DNA of 64,000 bases from Anaeramoeba ignava (GCA_028826165.1 JAPDFW010000059.1:1571501-1635500); one strand, 5' to 3'; shown: positions 14,243-25,438, counted from the first letter of the stretch. The notes: generated by a model not told the origin, from the letters alone. Made by a program: numbers and translations.

Positions 14243-17200
14243 ATGGATATTTGGGAAGCTATAGAACAAAATAATATTGAATTCTTGAATAAAATTGAAT
14301 CAATTCCAGAAAATTATCAAAAAAAAGAAGGAAAACCAATTTTAAATTTTGCAATTAAAAAACAAGTTCCTTTTGAAATAATTAAAGTTCTAATTGAAAA
14401 AGGAGCAAACGTAAATTTAATAGATAGTTTAAAAAGAAATTCATTACACGTTGCAGTTATAAATAAAACAGGAATAGATATCATTAATGCTTTGATTAAA
14501 GCAAACATTTCAATTAATGCAAAAGATATAAAAAATCAAACAGCTTTACATCTTGCTTGTCAAAGTAGTTCACTTGAAGTTATCAAATTTCTAATTGAAA
14601 ACGGAGCTGATATTAATCAAAAAGCACATGAAAACACAACAGCTTTACATTTTGCTTGCCAAAGTAATTCACTTGATGTTATTAAATTTCTAATTGAAAA
14701 AGGATTTAATATCAAAGAAAAAACATATGGAAATAAAACAGCTTTACATTTTGCTTGCCAAAGTAATTCACTTGATGTTATTAAATTTCTAATTGAAAAA
14801 GGGTTTGATCTCAATCAAAAAACATATAGAAATGAATCAGCTTTACATTTTGCTTCCCAAAGTAATTCACTTGAAGTTATTAAATTTCTAATTGAAAAAG
14901 GATTTAATATCAATGAACAAACATATGGAAATGAAACACTTTTACATCTTGCTTGTCAAAGTAATTCACTTGAAGTTATTAAATTTCTAATTGAAAAAGG
15001 TTTTGATATCAATGAAGAGATATATGGAAATAAATCAGTTTTACATTTTGCTTGCCAAAATAATTCACTTGATGTTATTCAATTTCTAATTGAAAAGGGA
15101 CTTGATATGAATGAAAAAACAGAAATTAGTGAAACAGTTTTACATTTTGCTTGCCAAAGTAATTCACTTGATGTTATTAAATTTTTAGTTGAAAAAGGAG
15201 CTGATGTTAATGCAAAAACATATGATGATAAATTACCTTTTCACTATGCTATCACAAATCCTTCTTCATTTGAAATTATCGATTTTTTCATTTCACAAGG
15301 AGTTGATATTAATGAACCATCATTTGGCAATGAAAACATTTTACATCTTGCTTTTAAAGAAAATCCTTCATTTGAATTGATTAAATTTCTAATTGAAAAA
15401 GGTGCTAGTCTTGACCAAAAAGCAAATTTTAGTGGAGAAAAACCGTTGCATTATACTGTGAAAAATCCTTCAATAATTGAAATGATAGAATTGTTAATTG
15501 AAAAAGGTGCTAATATAAACGATAAAAATGAAAAGAACGAAACCCTTCTACATTTAGTGTTACAAAAAGAATTGGAATTTGAATTTATTAAATTTCTAAT
15601 TGAAAAGGGAGTTGATATAAATGCAAACTCAATTTATAATGAAACAGCTTTATCTATTGCTTTTTCCAGAAGATATCCCAAAGAAGTAATCGAATATTTG
15701 ATTTCAAAAGGAGCAGATATTAATGTAAAAACAGAAAGAAATGATGCAGCTTTACATATTGCCTTTCAGAATAATTACTCAATTGAAATGATAAAATATC
15801 TAATTGAAAAAGGAGCTGATGTTAATGCAAAAACAAAAAGAAATGAAACACCTTTGCATCTTGCTTTTGAATATAATTATTCAATTGAGATTATAGATTT
15901 TCTGCTTTCAAAAGGAGCTGACGTTAATGTAATAACAGATGACAACGAAACAATTTTGCATTTAATTTGCCAAAATAATTATCCAATTAAATATGTTGAA
16001 CTACTTATTAACAAAGGAGCTGATATTAATGTTCAACTAAATTACTCAAAAAAAACACCTTTACATCTTGCTTTTCATAATGATTATTCTATTGATATAA
16101 TCAATTTATTGATTTCAAAAGGTGCTGATGTTAATGCAAAAACAGCTACAAATGAAACACCTTTGCATCTTGCTTGCCAAAAAAATTTATTTGAAATTAT
16201 AAAATTGTTAATTGATAAAGGATCAGATATTAATGCAAAAACAAATCAAAACGAAACAGCTTTACATTTAGCTTTTAAATATCAAAATTCTATTGAAATT
16301 ATCGAATATTTTATTAACAAAGGACTTGATATTAATGAAGAAAATATTCATGGACAATCATGTCTTTCCTTAGCAATTCAAAACAAAAACAAAAAAGGAA
16401 TTAAATGTTTATTAATGAATGATGCAAATCTTTATTCTTTAAAAGTAAAAACAATCTCAAATGATTTTATTCATTTATTCTCAAAGATTTATTCAATCAA
16501 TGAAGATATGAGCAGTTTTTTAATTTCTAAAAATTTTTCAGATTTTGTAATTGAATGCAAAAATTCTTTAAAGATATCTGCTCATAAATTAATCTTATTA
16601 GCAAGATTTAATAATGATGAATCAATATTACAAAAATTTGTTGATATTTGTTATCAAAAATTCAAAGCAGATGTTGAAACTGCTATTAATTTCCTTTATA
16701 CAGGATTTCTTGATTTTGAACAACTTAAACAACAATTTAAAAATCAACCTAAAACGAAAGAAAAACAAAATGAACAAATTACATTATGGAATGAAAAAAA
16801 AGAAGAAATGGAAAAAATATTCAAAGAAATTGGATTTGATTCAAATTGGGTAAATTCAAAAAAAGGAAGAAATGGATTATTAAATGATTTAAAATTACTT
16901 TATAAACAAGAAGAAACAAAAGATTTCACAATAATTTGTGAAGAAGATGAAAAAGAAAAAGAAATTAAAGTTCATAAATTAATTTTAATTATTAGAAGTG
17001 AATTATTTAGAGGAATGTTTTTGAATGTTAATGATTCTTCAAATCAAGTTCATGATTATTCAGGAAAATCATTTGAAACTTTAAATCAATTAATTTATTT
17101 CTTTTATCATGATGAATTTGATGAATCTAAATTAAATCAAGAAGTTATTGAAGAACTTGAAGATGTTAAGAATTATTTCCAAACAAATCAAAATTCTAAA

Positions 17201-17323
17201 TTAAATTTAATATTAAATCGATTAAAAAAGAAAAAAAATATTATAACATCTCCTTATATTGATCGAAAAGAAAATCAAGAAGAAAATCAAGAAAGTTTTG
17301 TTCCTTTTGATTTTTTTGATTAA
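14243..17323 (+). CDS. Ankyrin-repeat protein with two C-terminal BTB modules (paralogue 1)
   Basis: An intact 1026-residue intronless gene. Residues 1 to about 735 are a continuous ankyrin array of roughly 20 repeats of 33-34 residues, with units such as TALHFACQSNSLDVIKFL and IEKGADIN. A first degenerate BTB-like module lies near 750-840 (SDFVIEC, HKLILLARF). A linker with GLLNDLKLLYKQEETKDF leads into a second, better BTB near 890-1010 (VHKLILIIRSELFRGMF). Such proteins usually act as protein-binding scaffolds or cullin-3 adaptors; no substrate can be named. A closely similar but broken paralogue lies at 28131-31826. It is convergent with the TLDc gene, with 84 bp between the two stops. 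Confidence 0.92.
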   Translation: MDIWEAIEQNNIEFLNKIESIPENYQKKEGKPILNFAIKKQVPFEIIKVLIEKGANVNLIDSLKRNSLHVAVINKTGIDIINALIKANISINAKDIKNQTALHLACQSSSLEVIKFLIENGADINQKAHENTTALHFACQSNSLDVIKFLIEKGFNIKEKTYGNKTALHFACQSNSLDVIKFLIEKGFDLNQKTYRNESALHFASQSNSLEVIKFLIEKGFNINEQTYGNETLLHLACQSNSLEVIKFLIEKGFDINEEIYGNKSVLHFACQNNSLDVIQFLIEKGLDMNEKTEISETVLHFACQSNSLDVIKFLVEKGADVNAKTYDDKLPFHYAITNPSSFEIIDFFISQGVDINEPSFGNENILHLAFKENPSFELIKFLIEKGASLDQKANFSGEKPLHYTVKNPSIIEMIELLIEKGANINDKNEKNETLLHLVLQKELEFEFIKFLIEKGVDINANSIYNETALSIAFSRRYPKEVIEYLISKGADINVKTERNDAALHIAFQNNYSIEMIKYLIEKGADVNAKTKRNETPLHLAFEYNYSIEIIDFLLSKGADVNVITDDNETILHLICQNNYPIKYVELLINKGADINVQLNYSKKTPLHLAFHNDYSIDIINLLISKGADVNAKTATNETPLHLACQKNLFEIIKLLIDKGSDINAKTNQNETALHLAFKYQNSIEIIEYFINKGLDINEENIHGQSCLSLAIQNKNKKGIKCLLMNDANLYSLKVKTISNDFIHLFSKIYSINEDMSSFLISKNFSDFVIECKNSLKISAHKLILLARFNNDESILQKFVDICYQKFKADVETAINFLYTGFLDFEQLKQQFKNQPKTKEKQNEQITLWNEKKEEMEKIFKEIGFDSNWVNSKKGRNGLLNDLKLLYKQEETKDFTIICEEDEKEKEIKVHKLILIIRSELFRGMFLNVNDSSNQVHDYSGKSFETLNQLIYFFYHDEFDESKLNQEVIEELEDVKNYFQTNQNSKLNLILNRLKKKKNIITSPYIDRKENQEENQESFVPFDFFD

Positions 17324-17407
17324 GAAATTCAATTTTCAATTTAGATTTATTTTTCAAAGCAAAAAAAAATAAAACTTTTTTCTTTTTTTCTTTCATTCAT
17401 TAATTAA

Positions 17408-18934
17408 TTAATTTTCTTTAATAGTTTGTAAAAGTAAATACACTTCCAATTCTTCAATTTCAAATTTATCAACTAATCCTGTAAATTTTTCATCTCCATC
17501 ATTGTTTTGTTTCTTTTTCCCAAATTTTAATTCTGGTGGTAAATTATAAGTATATCCAAGATTTGTTGATCCTCTTATTAAAGTTTCATCAACAGAAAGA
17601 TCTCCAAGAAATCCAAAAAAAGGTCCTCTATTCAAATCATAAACAACAGCATATCGAATCCAATTCTTTCTTATTGAAAATTTACAATAATTTTCTTTAT
17701 TGGAATTTCTAAGTGTGAATAGAAATGCTTTTTCATCTGCAATATACGCATATGATTCAGAATCTGTTGACCAATTTCTTTTATCACTTGAAAATCCAAT
17801 TGAAGTAAATCCTCCAATTATTGAATTTTCTGTTGTTTTGATTAATACTAAACTTTTCCCATGATCATCACATTTTTCATGGAAACTTTTAGTTGTAAAT
17901 CCATCGTTTCTTGCTGAAAATGCAAGTTCCATTGAATTGAAAAAATTATCATCATTGATCCATTCTTTTAAATATTGAATATATTTATTGTTGTTGATGC
18001 TATTGTTATTTCCAACAATATGACTTTTTCTGAAAATGTTTCTTTTCTCTAAAATTAGTAATTTTTTTCTTTTGGTTTTTTCTTTCAAATGATAAATATT
18101 CATTTTATGTTGAATTGGAAGATGAGCAAATTGATGAAATTCTGTGATGTAATTTGAAATATCTTCTGGAATCAAGTTCAATTCTTTGATTTTATCAAAT
18201 TCTTTCTTTGGAATATCACAAAAACGAATTTTTGAATATAAATTTTTGATTTTTTCTTTTATTTGAAGTGATTGTTTTTCTGAAGTATGTTCTAATCCAA
18301 TTTCAAATCCACAATGAAATTGCGCCCATTTAATAATTGAATGAAGAAGTTCAATTTCTTTTCGAATACTCAAGTTATCATTCTCAAGAAGAATTTGTAA
18401 ATCAGTTTCTGAAATATTATAGAAATCATTTGACATCATAATTTCTTGAAAATTACTTGTTAAAAAATATATACAATATTTATAAATATTCTCAAAATCA
18501 TATTGGTTGGAAATGTGTAAAATATCAACAGCATTATCAATATTAATTAGTTTGATAATATATTCTGATATGAACTTGATTAACTCTTCTTCAAAGCATA
18601 ATTTCTTTGAATTGATTAATGTTTCCAATGCATTTTCTTCATTGATTTCAATTTTACCAGTGTAAATATATTCTAAAATATTTTTCATTGTTTGTGAAGA
18701 AATATCATTAAAAATAACTTTCCCTTCTTGATATTCTTTCATTTTACTTCTAAGTAACGCATTAAAATATTCACTTCTAAAAGAAAGAATTCCTCTGTGA
18801 CAATAAAATATTGTTGATGGTAAATCATTTCTATTTTTAATTTCAATTTGAAAATCATTAAAATTTTTTGGATCTAAAAATAAACGTTTTAAATCATGAA
18901 CAAGTTTGTCTTGGTTATTAAAAACATTTTCCAT
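17408..18934 (-). CDS. BTB-BACK-TLDc protein
   Basis: An intact 508-residue intronless gene. A BTB domain spans about residues 25-113 (FYCHRGILSFRSEYFNALL, LEYIYTGKIEI) and a BACK-type helical region about 115-240. A TLDc domain spans about 330-505, with FSARNDGFTTKSFHEKCDD, GGFTSIGFSS, WSTDSESYAYIAD, AFLFTLRN and the C-terminal FEIEELEVYLL. TLDc domains bind the V-ATPase or act in oxidative-stress responses in other eukaryotes, and the BTB-TLDc arrangement is common in amoebae. The start ATG lies behind a mirrored T-rich promoter shared with the armadillo gene. Confidence 0.92.
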   Translation of the reverse strand: MENVFNNQDKLVHDLKRLFLDPKNFNDFQIEIKNRNDLPSTIFYCHRGILSFRSEYFNALLRSKMKEYQEGKVIFNDISSQTMKNILEYIYTGKIEINEENALETLINSKKLCFEEELIKFISEYIIKLINIDNAVDILHISNQYDFENIYKYCIYFLTSNFQEIMMSNDFYNISETDLQILLENDNLSIRKEIELLHSIIKWAQFHCGFEIGLEHTSEKQSLQIKEKIKNLYSKIRFCDIPKKEFDKIKELNLIPEDISNYITEFHQFAHLPIQHKMNIYHLKEKTKRKKLLILEKRNIFRKSHIVGNNNSINNNKYIQYLKEWINDDNFFNSMELAFSARNDGFTTKSFHEKCDDHGKSLVLIKTTENSIIGGFTSIGFSSDKRNWSTDSESYAYIADEKAFLFTLRNSNKENYCKFSIRKNWIRYAVVYDLNRGPFFGFLGDLSVDETLIRGSTNLGYTYNLPPELKFGKKKQNNDGDEKFTGLVDKFEIEELEVYLLLQTIKEN

Positions 18935-19075
18935 TTTTTTTTCTAACTAAAAATAATTGGAAAAAATTGAAGAAAAAAATTGATTAAAAAATGAGAAAAA
19001 TGAAAAATTTATTTTTTTTTTTTCATTTTTTTCTTTAATTTTCTTAATTTTCTCTTTTTTTTAATAATAATAAAA
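18935..19075. promoter_or_regulatory. Divergent promoter: TLDc gene / armadillo gene
   Basis: A 141-bp spacer with GAAAAATGAAAAATTTA on the left and a T run plus TTTTTCATTTTTTTC on the right, so the same element faces both genes. It fits a compact bidirectional promoter. Confidence 0.5.
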
Positions 19076-20521
19076 ATGAATAAAAAAAAAGAAATTGCAC
19101 AAATTTTAATTCAAAATACAAATTTTTCAATAAATGATAAAGAAAATTTATTTGAAAATCTTGGTAAAATTGCAAATATTCTTCAAGATGAAGTTTATCT
19201 TGAATTAATAAGAAATGAAGGAGGAATTGAACTTCTTTTAAAAATAATTCAAAAACATTATGAAGAAATTGATATAATTCAAAGAGCTGTTGTTAATCTT
19301 GTTAATATGTCATCAGATGAAGAAAATGGGAAAATAATTCTTAAATATCAAGGAATGGAAATATGTTCATCACTTATGAATAAATGGAAATTAAATAAAA
19401 GATTGCAAATGAGCTGTGCAAAATGGTTATTAAATTTAAGTTATGTTGTTGAAGATGTTTCTCTGATTCAAAATTTAAATTCTATTATTTATACTTTGTT
19501 CTTTATTCTTGAATATCATAAAGATTCATCAGAAATTGTTATTCAAATTTTCCAAACATTAAGTTCTTTTGCTTATAATATTGAAGAATCATTGGGAATT
19601 ATAGCTAATGATGCAGCATTCCAATTTATTCCAAAAATAATAATTTCATACACAAATACAAATGAATTTATTGATGTTGTTAGTAACGGATTAACAACTT
19701 TATCCAATTTTTCTCTTTCCCAAATAAATGCAATTTTAATGGGATTTTCTCATGTTGTTGAACTTATTCCCTTGATTATGAATAAATTTTCCAATCAACC
19801 TCAAATTATTGAAAAATTATTTGATTTAATTACAAATCTTGCAGTAAATCAATACAATATAAAAACACTTGGTTCACAAAAATATTCAACAATAGAATTC
19901 ATCATGACTAAATTAAATGATTATTACAATATCCCCAGTCTTGTTTTAAGTTCATTAAGATGTTTATTCAATCTTTGTGAAGCAAAAGAAAACAAAGCAA
20001 TTATAACTTCTTCAAATTATTTTTATGATTTAATGGTTTTTTTAAAAGAAACAATTCCATATGAAAAAATACAAAATATTCTTTTAAAATTATTTATTCA
20101 TTTAACATATGAAATTGAAGATCAAATCAAATTCGTGAATAAAAACGGATTAGAATATGTATGTTCTTCAATGGAAACACATCAAGAATCACAAGAAATT
20201 ATAGTTTCAAGTTTAAGATTGATTTCGAATATTGGATATTGCGAAGAAGGAAGAGAGAAAATGGCAGATTCAGGAGCTTTATATTCTGTAATTTCTGTTA
20301 TTAAAAGAGAAATTCAAACACCTCAAATTGTTTCATTAGCTTTAGGAGCTTTGATGAATATTTCTAATCATGAAAATAACAGAAAAGTTCTTTTACATTT
20401 AGGAGCTGAAGATCTTTTATCAACAATTCTTAAAGGATATTATTTAGATCAAGAAATTAGTGAAAAAACAAGAAGTACATTAATTAATCTTAATATTGGT
20501 GAAAGATTTTTTAATTTCTAA
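19076..20521 (+). CDS. Armadillo-repeat protein
   Basis: An intact 481-residue intronless gene made almost wholly of helical armadillo-type repeats of about 42 residues, for example NEGGIELLLKIIQKH, VVNLVNMSSDEENGKIIL, LRLISNIGYCEEGREKMAD and LGALMNISNHENNRKVLLH. There is no signal peptide or membrane segment. It is probably a soluble binding scaffold; I do not recognise a specific orthologue. It lies 92 bp upstream of the WDR81-like gene on the same strand, with a separate T-rich promoter between them. Confidence 0.85.
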   Translation: MNKKKEIAQILIQNTNFSINDKENLFENLGKIANILQDEVYLELIRNEGGIELLLKIIQKHYEEIDIIQRAVVNLVNMSSDEENGKIILKYQGMEICSSLMNKWKLNKRLQMSCAKWLLNLSYVVEDVSLIQNLNSIIYTLFFILEYHKDSSEIVIQIFQTLSSFAYNIEESLGIIANDAAFQFIPKIIISYTNTNEFIDVVSNGLTTLSNFSLSQINAILMGFSHVVELIPLIMNKFSNQPQIIEKLFDLITNLAVNQYNIKTLGSQKYSTIEFIMTKLNDYYNIPSLVLSSLRCLFNLCEAKENKAIITSSNYFYDLMVFLKETIPYEKIQNILLKLFIHLTYEIEDQIKFVNKNGLEYVCSSMETHQESQEIIVSSLRLISNIGYCEEGREKMADSGALYSVISVIKREIQTPQIVSLALGALMNISNHENNRKVLLHLGAEDLLSTILKGYYLDQEISEKTRSTLINLNIGERFFNF

Positions 20522-20613
20522 AATAAAAAGGAAAAAAAAATTTTTTTCATTTTTTCATTTTTTCATTTTTTCATTTTTTCATTTTTCATTTTTTTATTAT
20601 TATTAATATTAAT
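20522..20613 (+). promoter_or_regulatory. T-rich promoter with tandem TTTTTCA units before the WDR81-like gene
   Basis: After the armadillo stop codon comes an A run, a T run and about six TTTTTTCA/TTTTTCA units, then ATTATTATTAATATTAAT before the ATG. This is the clearest example of the window's recurrent upstream motif. Confidence 0.45.
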
Positions 20614-23600
20614 ATGGGTCAAATTTTTACTAAACAAGAAATTGAAAAACTTCTTAAAAATGATTTTAATGAATTAATTAGATTTCAACATACTTTTTTT
20701 TCAGATCAAACAAAAGGAAATATTGCAATATGTTATGTTACATCAGAAAATTTCCAAAAAATAACTAAAAAAGAACTTCCAAATTATTTTAAAAAAGAAA
20801 AAGGAGAATCTGATATTAATTTATATAAAGTTATTGTTGAAATCATTTCAAAAGATAAATCAAAAATTATTCAAGAATTAAAAAATTTAAAATCAAAAAC
20901 AAAAACAAAATCAAAAACAAAATCAAAATTTAAATCAAAATTAAAATTCAAATCAAAATCAACTTCAAATTTGAAATCAATTTATAAAAAGCAAAAAATG
21001 TTTAATTTATCAAATTATTTATCATATATTACAGATTTTAGTTCTAAATCTTTACGATTAAAAAATATTGAAAATGAAAATGAAAATCAAAATTATGAAA
21101 TTGATAAAATTGAAGAAAAAGAAAAAGAAGATAAATTTGAATTAATTAATCAATTAATAACAAATGATAATTTTGAAATTACTTACGATTTAGTTTCAAA
21201 ACTTCATAATCAATTCAATGAAAATCAAGGAATTTTAACAAGTAATTTCTTTGCAGAAACAAAAAGAGCAATTTATATTTTTTATCCCAGTTTCAAATAT
21301 ACTCTTCAAGATATTCTTCAATATAGTCCAAGATTATTAGGAACTTTAACTCAAAAATTATTTGTTATTTATCAAATTATAAGATCCACAACTGATTTAC
21401 ATAAAAAAGGATTATATCATGGAGATATTAAACCTTCAAAATTATTACTTACATCACAAAAAGATATATGGCTCAAATTAACAGGATTTACACCAGCAAC
21501 AATAGATGAATATTATATTCATCAACAAAAATCAATATTTGAGAAATGGTATCAAAGAGAAATTACAAATTTCGAATATATTCTTTATCTTAATTCTTTA
21601 GCTGGAAAATGTACAGGAGATCCAAACAATCATCCTATTTTCCCATGGATTATTGATTTTACAAGAGATCCAAAACCTTTTCTTGATTCAAATGAAAATG
21701 AAAATGGAAATAAAAGTTTCATTTCTTCTTTTCGAGATTTATCAGTTTCTAAATTTAGATTAATCAAAAAAGATGAAATGCTTGATCAAATATTCAAAAC
21801 TTATAAATATCACATTTCAGAAGGATTATCTGAAGTTTCCTATTTTGTTTATCTTGCTAGAATCACACCATTACCAATTTTAAGGAAATTTGTTAGATCA
21901 AATTACAATCCAAAAGAATATCCAATTTCTATTGAAAGACTTTATAGTTGGACATCTGATGAAGCTATTCCTGAATTTTTTAACAATCCAGAAATATTTA
22001 AATCAATACATCCAGATATGCCTGATCTTGCAATTCCATCTTGGGCAAATTCATATGAAGATTTTTGTAATATTCATATGAAATTGCTAGAAAGTGAATA
22101 TGTTTCTCAAAATCTTCATGATTGGATTGATATTGTATTTGGATATAAATTAAGTGGAAAAGCTGGATTAGAAGCCAAAAATATTACACAAACTAATTTC
22201 TCAACACCTCATTCACATGGATTTATTCAATTATTTTCTAATCCTCATCCATCAAGATCCATTTTCATTAACAAAATTGAAAATGAAAATGAAAATCAAA
22301 ATAATGAAAATAATGAAAATCAAATTACTTATAGAATTGAAGATGATGAAACAGAATTTATAAACAAAAATTTAAGTGATTATAAAATTTATAACAGTTT
22401 ATCTCAAAATTATTGGATGAAAAATTATAAAATTACATATTTCTCAAATCCATTAGCATTTAAAGATTTAAGCAGGAATTATATTGATTTATACAAAATT
22501 GAATTTCATTCTCTTTTTATTCCAAGTTTTTCAGATTGTGTAGTTACTTATCAAGATTTTTACAAAACTCAAAACTTATTTAAAGATCCAAATCAAAAAC
22601 AAATTGAAAATAAATTTAAAAGTGTTCAAGAACTTATATCAAGAGATTTATTTTCAATAGGATGTATTTTTGTAGAAATTTTTACTAATGAACCTTTTTA
22701 TACATATGATAGAGCTGAATATTCATCTCAAATCAAAAAAATACCAGATAGTATATTATCCAAATTACCTGAAGAAATTAGAGTTACAATATCAAATATG
22801 ATCAATCCTAATAATTTAAGAAGATTGAAATCAAAACAAATTTTAAATCTAAATTTATTTCCAACTTATTTTTCAGAACTTTATGATATTCTCTCTAAAT
22901 TTCATTCACTTGAAACAATCGAAGAACAATTTCATTTTATAATGAATAATTTAGAACAAATTCTAACACTTCCCAAAGAAGGGTTTAAAATATTACTTCC
23001 ATTTTTAACAGAATTTTTCAATATAACACAAACAAAATTATCAACACTTCCAATATTTGTTAAATTACCAGATAAACTTGGTAGAAAGAAATCATTAAAA
23101 TTACTTGGAGCGCCAATTAAATCATTATTACAATATAAAGATGAAAAAGAGCTTGCAAATCAACTTCTCCAAATAAATTTTATAGAATCTTTAAGTTTAA
23201 AATTTGGAGTTCATTATTTTTTACAAGAATTATTACCTTTTATATTTGATATTCTTCGATCAAATGATCTTGAAATTTCAAGATTTGCTAAAAGAAGTTT
23301 AATTGCTTTTATTGATAAATTTGATGATTCAATTTTCTTGAAATTTTTTGTTGAACCATTAATCAAATTATTAGATAAATCAAATGGAAAAATAATTACA
23401 GATGCTTTAATTTCGATTATTTCAAAAAGAAATCACAGAAAAGCAATTTCACAAGTTGTTTTACAATTATTACTTAAGTTTTTAGAAGAAAAGAAATCAA
23501 TTCTTTGTTTATCAAAAGGAGAAAATCTTGTTATAAATTTCCTTAATGTTTCAAGAAGTTTAATAATTGATGTAAATCAAAAATTTCTAATTTCCAAATT

Positions 23601-25365
23601 AAATGCAGGAGCTTTTGATCCATTATTTTCGATATTTGATAAACCAATACTTTTCCAAGATAAACTTGTTATCAAATTATTCATTACAGAACTTCTTGCA
23701 ATTTCAATGAAAATTCAACAAAAAGAAACTGTTCATTTTATATTCCCTGTTATTGATAAATTTCTTAAAAATTTTACAGATATTTGGACTATTCCTATTG
23801 AAAAATTAAATCAAGAATCAAATCAACATAAAACATTAGAAAATATTGATCCATTCCAAAATTTACAAGAATTTAGTATTGAAGAATATTATGAAGCTTA
23901 TCGAGAATTATATACACATGAAAATGCATTTTTAATAAGAGAATCAATTGATCTTTTCATTAATAATGATGTTGTGGATAAATTGGATACTATTTTACTT
24001 CTTGATAAAGTACTTCAAACAAATGATTTTTTCAAAGATTTTATTGCAGATAACCCAATACAAATTGATCTTCAAAAAAGATTTGGGAATAAGAAAATTG
24101 AAAAATTATTAACAAATCAATCAAATGAATCAAATCAAGAAATTGAAATTGAAAAAGAAATTGAAAAAGAAACTAAACAACCAAAAAAGAAAGGAGGAAT
24201 ATATTCTTTATTTCAGAAAAAACACAAAAACGAAATATCAAATCAACAACAAACAACAAAACCAATCAAACAACAAAACACAGAAGAACCAAAAACATCA
24301 TTTTATGATCCAGATTTACATTGGATTCCCAAATTAATAATTGATGGAGAATATTATCAAAATACAAATGAATGGGATTTAAAAGGTAAAATAGCACATT
24401 CACATAAAGGACACAATTCATCAATAAGAAGTTTAGATGTTGATAGTAATGAATTTAGATTTGCAACAGCAAGCAGAGATGGAACTGTGAAGATATGGGA
24501 TATTGATAAAGAAGAACAAATTTGTTCATATTTTGGTCATAAACAATCAGTTTCACAAGTTTCTTTTCTAAATGAAAATAATTGGATAGGATCATGTGAT
24601 ACAACAATTCATATTTGGGATGTTCAAACACAAAAAAGATTAATGCATTATGGATTGCATAATATCAATCATAATCTTCATCTCTTAGCATTTGTTCATC
24701 TCCCACAAATTGGAGCATTAGTTGCAGAAACAAATGATTCAAAAGTTAAATTGATTGATCTTCGAACAAATAAATTTGGATGTGAATGGAATGTGCAAAG
24801 TCAATGTTCAGGATTTAATAGATCAATATGTGTCGATGAATCATCGAAAATGATTGCAGTAGGATTACATAATGGAGATATTAATATTATTGATTCAAGA
24901 ATGGGAACAGTATATGATTCTTGGAAAGCTCATGATTCTTCAATAACACAAGTTTTTTTCTATGAAAATGATAAAAAGAGGTTATTATCATTATCAAGTG
25001 ACAAAAAGATATTATTATGGAATTTATATTCATCACTTAAAGAAGATGATAATGGATTATTTCCAAATCAAAATCAAAATCAAACTCAAAATCAAACTCA
25101 AAATCAAACAGAACTTTTTAAAGGATATAATTTTTATCAGAAAGTTACATGTTTTGAAACTTATCAAGATGTTTTATTATGTTTAATTGGAACTAAAATT
25201 GGAATTTCTTCTTTGAATACAAAAAAACTTAAAAATATAGAAGAACCAACAATCTCAGTTAAGAAAATGCAAAATGTTAAAGCTCTTTCCTCATTTAGTA
25301 TTCTTGAAATGCATAGGTTATTATTATTAGGTGATGAAGAAGGAAATATTCATTTTTGTGCTTGA
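20614..25365 (+). CDS. WDR81: WDR81-type protein: split kinase-like domain, BEACH, helical repeats, WD40
   Basis: An intact 1583-residue intronless gene. A Lys/Ser-rich tract near 90-130 is followed by a kinase-like lobe around 215-310 (DLHKKGLYHGDIKPSKLLL). The BEACH domain spans about 365-525, with the diagnostic FKSIHPDMPDLAIPSWA and LHDWIDIVFGYKLSGKAG. The kinase-like fold resumes after it (SRDLFSIGCIFVEIFTNEPF, near 675-760), as in WDR81 and amoebozoan LvsG-type proteins. A helical region runs about 780-1150 and WD40 repeats about 1260-1583 (SRDGTVKIWDI). In animals WDR81 works on endosomes, in PI3P control and aggregate clearance. The kinase-like part lacks an obvious glycine loop and is probably inactive. 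The gene ends with TGA, 73 bp from the convergent epimerase gene. Confidence 0.9.
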   Translation: MGQIFTKQEIEKLLKNDFNELIRFQHTFFSDQTKGNIAICYVTSENFQKITKKELPNYFKKEKGESDINLYKVIVEIISKDKSKIIQELKNLKSKTKTKSKTKSKFKSKLKFKSKSTSNLKSIYKKQKMFNLSNYLSYITDFSSKSLRLKNIENENENQNYEIDKIEEKEKEDKFELINQLITNDNFEITYDLVSKLHNQFNENQGILTSNFFAETKRAIYIFYPSFKYTLQDILQYSPRLLGTLTQKLFVIYQIIRSTTDLHKKGLYHGDIKPSKLLLTSQKDIWLKLTGFTPATIDEYYIHQQKSIFEKWYQREITNFEYILYLNSLAGKCTGDPNNHPIFPWIIDFTRDPKPFLDSNENENGNKSFISSFRDLSVSKFRLIKKDEMLDQIFKTYKYHISEGLSEVSYFVYLARITPLPILRKFVRSNYNPKEYPISIERLYSWTSDEAIPEFFNNPEIFKSIHPDMPDLAIPSWANSYEDFCNIHMKLLESEYVSQNLHDWIDIVFGYKLSGKAGLEAKNITQTNFSTPHSHGFIQLFSNPHPSRSIFINKIENENENQNNENNENQITYRIEDDETEFINKNLSDYKIYNSLSQNYWMKNYKITYFSNPLAFKDLSRNYIDLYKIEFHSLFIPSFSDCVVTYQDFYKTQNLFKDPNQKQIENKFKSVQELISRDLFSIGCIFVEIFTNEPFYTYDRAEYSSQIKKIPDSILSKLPEEIRVTISNMINPNNLRRLKSKQILNLNLFPTYFSELYDILSKFHSLETIEEQFHFIMNNLEQILTLPKEGFKILLPFLTEFFNITQTKLSTLPIFVKLPDKLGRKKSLKLLGAPIKSLLQYKDEKELANQLLQINFIESLSLKFGVHYFLQELLPFIFDILRSNDLEISRFAKRSLIAFIDKFDDSIFLKFFVEPLIKLLDKSNGKIITDALISIISKRNHRKAISQVVLQLLLKFLEEKKSILCLSKGENLVINFLNVSRSLIIDVNQKFLISKLNAGAFDPLFSIFDKPILFQDKLVIKLFITELLAISMKIQQKETVHFIFPVIDKFLKNFTDIWTIPIEKLNQESNQHKTLENIDPFQNLQEFSIEEYYEAYRELYTHENAFLIRESIDLFINNDVVDKLDTILLLDKVLQTNDFFKDFIADNPIQIDLQKRFGNKKIEKLLTNQSNESNQEIEIEKEIEKETKQPKKKGGIYSLFQKKHKNEISNQQQTTKPIKQQNTEEPKTSFYDPDLHWIPKLIIDGEYYQNTNEWDLKGKIAHSHKGHNSSIRSLDVDSNEFRFATASRDGTVKIWDIDKEEQICSYFGHKQSVSQVSFLNENNWIGSCDTTIHIWDVQTQKRLMHYGLHNINHNLHLLAFVHLPQIGALVAETNDSKVKLIDLRTNKFGCEWNVQSQCSGFNRSICVDESSKMIAVGLHNGDINIIDSRMGTVYDSWKAHDSSITQVFFYENDKKRLLSLSSDKKILLWNLYSSLKEDDNGLFPNQNQNQTQNQTQNQTELFKGYNFYQKVTCFETYQDVLLCLIGTKIGISSLNTKKLKNIEEPTISVKKMQNVKALSSFSILEMHRLLLLGDEEGNIHFCA

Positions 25366-25438
25366 AACAACAACAATAAAAACAATAAATAAAACCAAGA
25401 AATTTTTTCAATTAAATTATTTTGGAATTTAATTCTGT

